Shown here: positions 33,361-40,395 of the stretch, piece by piece
How positions within the stretch are numbered: the first letter of the stretch is position 1
Layout of the letters: every line of letters begins with the position of its first letter
Source: Isoetes taiwanensis
Taxonomy: Eukaryota > Streptophyta > Lycopodiopsida > Isoetales > Isoetaceae
Direction of reading: 5' to 3'
Length of the DNA stretch: 64,000 nucleotides
Assembly (NCBI GenBank): GCA_021234155.1
Contig: JAJEKV010000002.1
Span: 22,956,942 to 23,020,941 of the forward strand
Translations under genes and position numbers: made by a program
Notes under the pieces: model-generated
Told to the model about the DNA's origin: nothing
What the model saw: the letters and a program-made list of their open reading frames with translations, nothing else
Database searches by the model: none

Positions 33361-34130
33361 TGACGTTCCACGTATTTATATGGTATACGTATAAATATAC
33401 TGACACATCACGTAGTAGGCATACGCCACCATGGGGTATGTCAACCTAGGGGGTTGACCTAAAAGGGATTAAATTAGTTATGCTAAATTAATAAAACCTA
33501 ATTAAGTGTATTTTTATCTTAATTAACCTAATTAGCTTAATTAGTTAATTAATGACATGTCACCTAGCCCAAATCGATTGGGCAAGGCAGGGTTTCCAAT
33601 TTGGGACACCCAAATTGGGGCTTTTGTGCCCCAATTTGAATTAGGAGCAATTGGAGATGGAGGAGGAGAAGCAGCTGCCAGGCGCCCTTTAGTTAGTCGA
33701 GATGGAGCAGTCCAAGACCGATTTGACGGTTAGTCAGTAGGTTACCTTGTTGATTTATAGCATAGCCTCTGCGGTGTGTGTTCTCTCTGTTTTTCTCGCG
33801 GGTTACCCTGTTAGGCTAACCCTTGATTGATATGGTGAGTACTCTTATCTCTAGTCTCGTATGTGCTTTGGTTGATGGTTTAGTAGTTCTTTGCTTAGTT
33901 AGCACTCAGGAGATGGGGATTACTGGGGTAGAGACCCTCGAGCCCATGTATTGTAGCCGCAGACTAGGTAGGCCCCGAGGAGGCAGGGGTAAAAATGACC
34001 CCTTCACTCTTCCCAATGGGACTCGTTACAGATGCGGTGATGTGTGGCCCTCAGACGTGTGGAGCTGGTATGGGGATGAACTCTGTTTGTATACGGTGAG
34101 TGCACCAGATATCACAGTAGGGGACGTCCA
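33361..34130 (+). repeat. 5' LTR of element B (short subtype)
   Basis: TGACGTTCCA...GGGGACGTCCA, 770 bp. The last 200 bp match the 3' LTR and element A LTR (AATGACCCCTTCACTCTTCC, GGGATGAACTC, GTATACGGTGAGTGCACC), but the first 400 bp differ from the 3' LTR and a section of about 650 bp present there is absent. Two good splice-donor-like sites, ATGGTGAGT (33831) and ACGGTGAGT (34094), are visible. Confidence 0.8.
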
Positions 34131-34134
34131 CTGG

Positions 34135-34146
34135 TGGTATCAGAGC
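34135..34146 (+). other. Primer-binding site, initiator-Met tRNA
   Basis: TGGTATCAGAGC, four bases inside the LTR, is the perfect 12-nt complement of the 3' end of plant initiator-Met tRNA. Confidence 0.93.
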
Positions 34147-34337
34147 AATGTTCTTGGAGACCAAGAGCAAAGCACTGACCATGCTCCCAGTAGTACTAAC
34201 TTGATAGGATCCTTAAACCTCGAAAAATGGGAAATTTTTTTCTCATTTTTGTAGTTTATGCTAAGCTAGTAACAGTTAAGTGAATTGGAACATAATAAGA
34301 CTAAAAAGAATGAGCCAAAACCTTCTTAGGCAAGGTG

Positions 34338-34404
34338 GTCTCACACGTCGCGCCTGGTCAAAGAACTGAACTTTAGTTTTTGGACAAGGCGCTACCTGTG
34401 AGAC
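34338..34404 (+). promoter_or_regulatory. Conserved hairpin, copy B-1 (leader)
   Basis: Arms CTCACACGTCGCGCC and AAGGCGCTACCTGTGAG pair at 13 of 15 positions, with an inner stem ACTGAA/TTTAGT-like in the loop. Confidence 0.8.
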
Positions 34405-34528
34405 ATTGAGCCAAGAAGACCTTAAAACTTGATAAATTTCACAAAAGTAATATGGTATGGCGAGTTCCAAGGTAAGAATTAGTTAGAATAGTATGTTTAA
34501 ATTACTTAAATTACTTAAAAATGTGTAA

Positions 34529-34597
34529 GATCTCACACGTCGCGCCTGGTCTAAAAACTAAACTGTAGTTTTTGAACGAGGCGCTACCTGTGAGACC
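34529..34597 (+). promoter_or_regulatory. Conserved hairpin, copy B-2 (leader)
   Basis: It has the same arms (CTCACACGTCGCGCC / GGCGCTACCTGTGAG), and the loop has an inner stem AAAAACTA / TAGTTTTT. It lies about 210 bp before the H3-like ORF. Confidence 0.8.
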
Positions 34598-34808
34598 AAT
34601 AATAAAAAAATCCCTGAAATAAGTGTATGTTTTAAGTAAATAGGTGCCTTGGCACGTTAAATAGAACAACTTAGATTTTGACCTAAAATTTCCCCAAACT
34701 ATAAATAGATGTAGACCCCACCCATTTGCACGTTCCCGCCCTAGAAATCCGCTCTCCCGCACCTAGGCGATCTTTGGGCGCTGATATCCAATCGATGAGC
34801 CGTCAAAC

Positions 34809-36125
34809 ATAGCACGGACCAAGCAGACTGCCAGGAAGCCTCGTCCAGGCGAAACCACCAGCGCCACGGCGCCCGAACTTTATTCGGCAAATGCTTCGCG
34901 GATGTGCTCGAAGGGGGGTCGTTCGTCTTCGAGCGAGAAGAGCATCCCAGGAGATCAAGATACATCTGATCTGATCGATATTTTCAATCAGCAGGTGGAT
35001 CAAGACGAGGCCGCATCACCAACTTCCATGGACGAAGAGACCAGGGAAGTTTATGAGGAGATGGAGCGTGAGATTCAAGAGCAGGAAAGGGAAGAGGAGG
35101 ACCACTCGGATGCAGCAACAGAGATCCTCAAGGACGAGGAGGAGGGAGCACAACGGGAAAGGAGAACAAAGGAGCGGCAAGAGCACAGCGGGCCAAGGCT
35201 CGAGCCAAGTGAAGAAGAAGACCTCGCAGCATGGATTGCAAAACACGAGGCGAAACAATGGCGCCGCGAAAGACGAAAGAGGAAGAGAGAAGAGGAGGAG
35301 AAGAAAGCAGCAGAGGAACTGAAAAAGAAGAAGGGAAAGTTTGTAGTGGGCCCAAGGAAGCTCAAGGAAGTTCCGCCAAGAAAGAAGACCAACCCCAAGG
35401 TCGTCATCAACGAACGGCCAGCTGACCAGCCCCCGCCCTCCGCTGACGACTCGGACGACGAAGACTTCAACCCCAACACTGAAGGTGGAAGTTCTTCGAA
35501 GCTCCCGGGTGATGAGCAGCCAACACCTAATCAGGAGCACCCCGACCTGGAGCAGCAGGATCAAGTCCAGAAGCCCCCTCCTTATCCGACGTGGGACAGG
35601 AAGAAGCAACCACGGCCTGCCCGAGAGTCCTACGTCACGGACCCCATCAAGATCTATGAGAGAAAGATGAAGGAGCACGAGGCATACATGAAGAAGTGGG
35701 AGGCTTACAACTCCTATTACGAGGAGAACAAGGTCAGGTTTATCGAGGGAGGACGTCCAGCGAAGCAGCAGACCTTAAGGCCGCCACCACCAAAGCCCAA
35801 GGTCCCTAAGAAGCCAGCCAAGAAGAAGCCCAGCAGGAAGGAGACCGAGAGAAGAGCGCTAAGAGAGATTAGGCACTTCCAGCGCAGTTACAGCCTCCTA
35901 ATTCCCCGTGCCCCCTTTGCTCGTCTAGTCAGAGAAGTGATGCAGGATTTTAGGACCGACATGAGGGTCACAGATGAGATGCTGCTGGCACTGCAGGAAG
36001 CGGCTGAGCAAAGGATAGTGCAACATTTTGAGGACTCGAGAGCTTGCACTGTTCACGCGAAGCGAGTAAATCTCATGAGGAAGGACATGCAATTAGCTAG
36101 TTTAATTAAGGGAGATCCCAAATAA
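34809..36125 (+). CDS. Retroelement-encoded histone H3-like protein
   Basis: The open frame starts after TGA at 34782. At 34812 it reads ARTKQTARKP, identical to H3 residues 1-9, preceded by ATA (34809) where ATG is expected; the first in-frame ATG is 34902. About 310 residues of acidic then basic low-complexity linker follow, with a conserved box (RPARESYV, YNSYYEENKV, FIEGGRPAKQ). The last 89 residues (35856-36122) are a histone fold: ALREIRHFQ, LLIPRAPFARLVREV, DFRTDMRV, LALQEAAEQ, FEDSRACTVHAKRV, MRKDMQLA. By my hand alignment it matches recalled canonical H3 A47-A135 without gaps at about 48 of 89 positions. HFQ, LIPRAPF and LMRKD resemble plant CENH3, while loop 1 has canonical H3 length. 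H3-H3 interface residues C110, H113, R116 and D123 are kept. The expected partner is H4, in the nucleus. Confidence 0.88.
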   Translation: MARTKQTARKPRPGETTSATAPELYSANASRMCSKGGRSSSSEKSIPGDQDTSDLIDIFNQQVDQDEAASPTSMDEETREVYEEMEREIQEQEREEEDHSDAATEILKDEEEGAQRERRTKERQEHSGPRLEPSEEEDLAAWIAKHEAKQWRRERRKRKREEEEKKAAEELKKKKGKFVVGPRKLKEVPPRKKTNPKVVINERPADQPPPSADDSDDEDFNPNTEGGSSSKLPGDEQPTPNQEHPDLEQQDQVQKPPPYPTWDRKKQPRPARESYVTDPIKIYERKMKEHEAYMKKWEAYNSYYEENKVRFIEGGRPAKQQTLRPPPPKPKVPKKPAKKKPSRKETERRALREIRHFQRSYSLLIPRAPFARLVREVMQDFRTDMRVTDEMLLALQEAAEQRIVQHFEDSRACTVHAKRVNLMRKDMQLASLIKGDPK

Positions 36126-36268
36126 ACATTTTGTAAATAAACAAAAATTTTGTAATATAAATCAATTTTGAGTACTTTATGTGTCTAAACTTGTTTAATT
36201 AGGATAAGTTAGCAAGTAGTAGCTTTTGTTTTAGTAAAATAGCACATTTTCAGACCAAAAAGTGTGAT

Positions 36269-36335
36269 GTCTCACATGTCGTGCCTGGTAAAGAAACTAA
36301 AGTTTAGTTTTTGAACGAGGCGCTACCTGTGAGAC
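36269..36335 (+). promoter_or_regulatory. Conserved hairpin, copy B-3 (after H3-like ORF)
   Basis: Arms CTCACATGTCGTGCC and GGCGCTACCTGTGAG are present. Two C-to-T changes in the left arm turn one C-G pair into T-G, still pairable as RNA. It is 145 bp downstream of the H3-like stop codon. Confidence 0.8.
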
Positions 36336-36468
36336 CTTGCCCAAATTTGCCCAAAGCAGCTCCAAATTGACCAAGTAAGGGGTCGATTCTGCTTAATTTA
36401 ATGAGTCTGTCATTCTTACACCCTTAGTTTACCCAAATTGGACATGTTTTGATCAAAATGGGACTGAT

Positions 36469-36535
36469 GTCTCACACGTCGCGCCTGGTCAAGAAACTAA
36501 AGTCCAGCTTTTGGACGAGGCGCTACCTGTGAGAC
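36469..36535 (+). promoter_or_regulatory. Conserved hairpin, copy B-4 (after H3-like ORF)
   Basis: Arms CTCACACGTCGCGCC / GGCGCTACCTGTGAG enclose the loop AAACTAAAGTCCAGCTTTTG. It is exactly 200 bp from copy B-3. Confidence 0.8.
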
Positions 36536-36759
36536 CTCCTACTATTTCTTCTCCATAACTTGTCCAAATGATCTCCAACTTGTTATTTAGGATCTTTAGG
36601 TAACCCAGTCATGCTCAAACCCTTAAATTAGTCTTCCAACTCCCATTTAGACCTCAATATAGGCTAGAATTGCCCAACTCCAAGAATTTTCCAAGTCACC
36701 CAAAAATTAGGGTTTTCCCCCTTTTCTATAAATAGGTCTCTCATTTCTTACGTAGCACC

Positions 36760-38374
36760 CTACGAGTTTGCTCCTGCCCCCTTAGCCGATTTCTCAGCTC
36801 CCTGAGGCGCTCTTGCATCCGTTTGCTAGTCTCTTCCTCGCTAGACTCATGGCAACCTCTGATTTCAGGCGATGGTACAGCGCCAAAGCGCTCATCTTCG
36901 CCGAGGTCGACGCGTGAATGAGATTTTTCCGAAGTCTTAGGAAGGAGATAGATGTCCAGCAACCTTGCACGGAACCCCAAAGATATAGCCGAAGTCCCGT
37001 CCGAAGTTCCAAGTTAGGGTAGGACCATCTTTAGTGCAGCTCCCACCTTGCATAGGCTACTTTGTTCCTAGGCAAACCCTTCAAGCAGCCTTAGGCGATG
37101 TTCCAAACATTGCCAAGTACCTCACAAACAAGGCCCAGCGCATGCCCGAGCCAATGGTCCCGACCAGAACAGGACCAAGTACTTTTCCTTCAACGCCTTT
37201 AGCCATTTTTTCTCACCCAATCGGGTTTAAAAATCCCATGGGAGAAACCTCTATCCCTCCCATGGATGTGAACCCATTAGCCACAGCAGCAGCAGAGCAG
37301 CTTCTTTTACAGTACGAACAGGAGCAAGAAGGAAAAGAAGAAGACGAGGAGTTAGAGGAAGAAGACGACGACCACGCCGAGGAAGCTCGAAAAGAGGAAG
37401 AGCAGCGGCTAGCGTAACAAGAGTTGCGAGTGGAGTTCAAAAAGAAACCGAAAAACTCTCGAGGATCGCGCCACCCATGGGGCTAGGCATCACAAGCCTA
37501 GCCCCCATCATCGCCGAGGGCTTAAGAGTATTTGCTCCTAAGCGACATCCAGAACCTCCCGGAGTGCAGGGAAAGAGAATATCGACCCGATGGAGGCTGC
37601 ACCAACTCCGAGAAACGCACTGGGCGACTTCATCGTCCGAGGAACTTCCGACTTCCCACTCCAAGTAAGGGAAGCCGACACTTACACCTGAGAGTCCACT
37701 GATATTCAAGCCTACTCCGCAACATCGCAGATTATGGAGGCGCCGCAACTACCGACGGAGGAAGAGTTCCTTGCTCTCTGAGAACAGATGGGGATCCGCC
37801 ACAAGACGCCGAACATCTTAATGGCAAGTTCTTCGACAACACCTCCCCGAGAGCTTAAGAGGCGAGTTTGACCTCGTGAGAGCTTCTTCCGAGATCATGT
37901 GGAGCTCACCACGGTGAGGTCGATGACTATGCCGCCAGACACGAGTTGAGGTCGAGGAGGCGAGGACTCCATCACACAACGGCATGTGTCGCTATGGTAT
38001 TACCTTCCCTCGCCGATGGATCGGAAGAATAGCGGTAATCCATGGAAATTCATCCCCGTGGGCGCAGGAAGGAGTATCGATGCTAATTGCGCCTCGTGCT
38101 TTTGGCCGGGCTAGCCCCAACACCGAAGTATGCCATCATGGTGAAGAGAGCGGTAGCACTCGATATTTTTGACTTCGCCATACCTTACATGACGGCAGGA
38201 AGACCGGTAGTGACGCGACCTATACCTCCGGAGCCGCAGGATAGAAGATTTGGCGAGAGCTTTGCAGGGGGGATCTTCAATCAACGTCCTTAGGAACTTG
38301 GGTCATTCAGTAGGAACAGCCCAAGTGAAGAAGTTCCTAGAGGATAACCCATCATACCGGCGATTCCAAGAATA
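36760..38374 (+). pseudogene. Uncharacterised ORF2 of element B, broken
   Basis: Several plus-strand frames carry the same boxes as ORF2 of element A: ISQLPEALLH, FRRWYSA (36849 onward), PSLVQLPPCIGYF then VPNIAKYLTNKAQRMP (37034 onward), a Glu/Asp-rich stretch ending about 37417, GLGITSLAPII (37477), LPTEEEF, FDFAIPY, and AQVKKFLEDNPSYRRFQE with a stop at 38374. At least four frameshifts or stops separate the boxes, so this copy is dead. Function is unknown; I see no enzymatic motif. The position between the histone-like ORF and gag, its length of about 500 codons if joined, and preservation in two diverged elements mark it as a real second accessory gene. It ends 220 bp before gag. Confidence 0.7.
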
Positions 38375-38595
38375 GTTAGATTCTTGATCCCGGGGGTTTT
38401 TTGTATTAGGATATTATATCATATAAATATAATTTCTTTTGCACTTTAAATGTTTTGTTGATGTATTTTGCTCCACAACTATACCAACAAACACATATAA
38501 TGCAAGAGAATAAATAAAGCTAACCATAAGGCCATGACCTACTTGTGCATGCAGCTAGAGGCCTAGGCTCAGGGGAACGACAACGCCGAGACCAT

Positions 38596-39645
38596 ATGGA
38601 AGAACAGACTCCGCCCAGGCCACCCCCGGCAAGGAGCCTGTATGAAGAATTTGGACCCATGACCCCAGAGGAGGAAATATCACAGATGAGGATGGACCTT
38701 GAGCAGATAAAGGCTCTCCTAACCGCGCAAGTAGGAATAGGTTCGGAGGGCAACGCTCAGTTGCCACAAGCATCAGCTCGGAAAACAGGAAGGGACAAGA
38801 AGAGAAGCAATAGAAGGAGGTCTTCCAGCTCGGAGTCCTCCGACTCAAGCTCAGATTTAGACTCCGACTCAGAGGAAGAGGAAGAGCAGGCACCGGACCG
38901 TAGGGATGGAAGGCAGAGGGACACCACAGATGGAAGGCAGAAGGATACCACAGATGGACGACAAAGGGACACAAGGGCCTCTGACTACCAGAAGAAGGTA
39001 GACTCTGCATTGGGAAATATTTGGAAGGCCAGGAAGCTCGAGCAATTCTCAGGCGAGAACAGGTCAGGCATGGAGGCGGAGGCTTGGCTCGACGAGATGA
39101 GTGAATACGGCAACGCCTATGGTATGAAGGATAAGGATAAAGGCAGGGTGGCAACAGCCAACCTGAAAGGAGCAGCACGCATTTGGTGGAAGGGTTATGC
39201 CAAGGCCCATGGCTTAAGCAAGGATGCTTGCAGGTTCAAAAAGTTTGCTAAAGCCTTCAAGCGCCATTACGTCCCGAGAGAGCACAAGTCCAGCATGATG
39301 CAGCAGTTCTACAGGTTGCAACAGGGAAACAAATCAGTCCAGAAGTATACAGAGGAATTCATGAGGCTAAGGCTTTATGTGCCAAAGTTGGGTGAAAAGC
39401 ATGCAGTAGAGAGCTACATTGAGGGGCTGAATGAGGAGATCCGCAAGCTTGTAAGGGCAATAAACCCTAAGACAGTATCAGAAGCAGAGTCCAAGGCAAT
39501 AAGCTTGCAAGGGATGGGACCTCACAATAGCGGGCAGAGGCAGCAGTATTACCAGGATAAAGGCAAGGCAATAAGCAGTTATAGCCCTAGAGCAGCCAGC
39601 CCAGGTCCAGCTAGAGCCCCATATGGTGGCAATCAGGGGAAGTAG
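38596..39645 (+). CDS. gag: gag polyprotein (capsid), ended by a premature TAG
   Basis: ATG 38596 begins MEEQTPPRPPP; upstream is open only to TAA at 38527. Order: TPEEEISQMRMDLEQIKALL, a basic/Ser-Asp stretch (KRSNRRRSSSSESS), three DGRQRDTT-like repeats of 10 residues, then the Ty3-type gag core (YQKKVDSALGNIWKARK, WLDEMSEYGNAY, LKGAARIWWKGYAKA, FAKAFKRHYVP, FYRLQQGNKSVQKYTEEFMRL, YIEGLNEEIRKLV). This core forms the particle shell. A TAG at 39643-39645 stops it, but the same frame continues directly into the zinc knuckle and protease, so TAG is probably a mutated CAG or a readthrough site. Element A retains only the first half. Confidence 0.9.
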   Translation: MEEQTPPRPPPARSLYEEFGPMTPEEEISQMRMDLEQIKALLTAQVGIGSEGNAQLPQASARKTGRDKKRSNRRRSSSSESSDSSSDLDSDSEEEEEQAPDRRDGRQRDTTDGRQKDTTDGRQRDTRASDYQKKVDSALGNIWKARKLEQFSGENRSGMEAEAWLDEMSEYGNAYGMKDKDKGRVATANLKGAARIWWKGYAKAHGLSKDACRFKKFAKAFKRHYVPREHKSSMMQQFYRLQQGNKSVQKYTEEFMRLRLYVPKLGEKHAVESYIEGLNEEIRKLVRAINPKTVSEAESKAISLQGMGPHNSGQRQQYYQDKGKAISSYSPRAASPGPARAPYGGNQGK

Positions 39646-40395
39646 CAGGAGAAGAAACATGTGTCCTTCAAGGACAAGCAGGAAGGGTCAAAATACTCCA
39701 AAGCACTGCGATCCTTTTTGCAGGCGATGCCCAAGGAAAAGAGGCAGGAATGCATAGAAAAGCAGCTTTGCTTCAGGTGCTTCCAGCCAGGCCATAGGAC
39801 AGCGAACTGCCCCTACGTAGCGGAGTTGGGAGATTGGGACACGCTGTCTGACGACGACAGCGAGACAGCCCGGGACTACATTCAGGGTGAGTGTCATATC
39901 TTTGCCGCAATAGATACAGAGCAAGTAGAGAGCCAGTATAAGTTAATTTCCACAGTAGGGAAGGCCAAGGCCAAGTCCTTCATAGTCCTGATAGACTCGG
40001 GAAGTAGCCATAACTTTGCATCCCCCAGAAAGGTTGAAATGTTGAAGTTGAAACCGCTGAAGTCGAAGCCGAGGCCCGTTGTCTTGGCAAGTGGAGCAGT
40101 AAGGCAGATGGCAGGCAAGAGAATTAACTTCGACATCGACTTGCCAGGGATTAATATCCAGATGGGGGCAGAAGTAATGGGCATTGGCAAGTATGACTTA
40201 ATCATAGGAATGGAGTATCTTGGACCAGCAGGGGCCATCATTGATTGTGGAAAATGGAAGGTGACCTTCCCAACACCCGATGGCAAGATCATTGAGATCA
40301 CAGGTAAAGAAGTTGTTCCCATCATGCAGTGTATGTCTTCTAAACAGCATCAAGAGCATCAAGAGCAAGCAGGTAGCATACATCTTCAAGCTTGA
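39646..40395 (+). CDS. Nucleocapsid zinc knuckle and aspartic protease
   Basis: The frame is continuous with gag across the [17 protein letters not shown] (about 39772-39813) is a CX2CX4HX4C zinc knuckle that binds element [18 protein letters not shown] (about 39985) is a retropepsin active site (DSG), followed by [18 protein letters not shown] and the LIIGMEYLG flap-end box typical of Ty3/gypsy PR. The protease would cleave the gag-pol polyprotein. The frame stops at 40393-40395 (TGA) just before RT; RT continues in the other frame from about 40392, so one base has been gained or lost, or a programmed shift is used. Motifs themselves are intact. Confidence 0.9.
   Translation, partial: QEKKHVSFKDKQEGSKYSKALRSFLQAMPKEKRQECIEKQLCFRCFQPGHRTANCPYVAELGDWDTLSDDDSETARDYIQGECHIFAAIDTEQVESQYKLISTVGKAKAKSFIVLIDSGSSHNFASPRKVEMLKLKPLKSKPRPVVLASGAVRQMAGKRINFDIDLPGINIQMGAEVMGIGKYDLIIGMEYLGPAGAIIDCGKWKVTFPTPDGKIIEITGKEVVPIMQCMSSKQHQEHQEQAGSIHLQA

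Noticed and set aside
33831-34813. LTR splice donors (ATGGTGAGT, ACGGTGAGT) joined to the AG at 34811 to supply an ATG
   Set aside because: Neither donor gives an open frame in phase with ARTKQTARK, so splicing from these sites is unsupported; another exon is not excluded.
35016-35678. 220-codon minus-strand frame
   Set aside because: It is antisense to the acidic/basic linker of the H3-like ORF; its Leu/Ser-rich composition is what Glu/Lys codons give in reverse.
35630-35780. HMG-box in the linker
   Set aside because: Basic/aromatic helices look superficially similar, but the Pro and Trp spacing of an HMG-box is absent.
34902-36125. Translation start at the first ATG (34902)
   Set aside because: It would omit the conserved H3 tail at 34812. 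I annotate from the ATA codon at 34809 and flag initiation as unresolved.
34809-36125. Ordinary host CENH3 or H3 gene hit by a transposon
   Set aside because: The same ORF sits between PBS and gag in two diverged elements with matching hairpins, so it belongs to the element, though a host gene is the likely ultimate source.
34338-36535. Canonical histone mRNA 3' stem-loop
   Set aside because: Tempting near a histone ORF, but the hairpins have about 15-bp stems and roughly 35-nt loops, occur on both sides of the ORF, and lack the 6-bp stem/4-nt loop of that signal.
38555-39178. 207-codon minus-strand frame
   Set aside because: Antisense of gag, which has clear capsid motifs on the plus strand.
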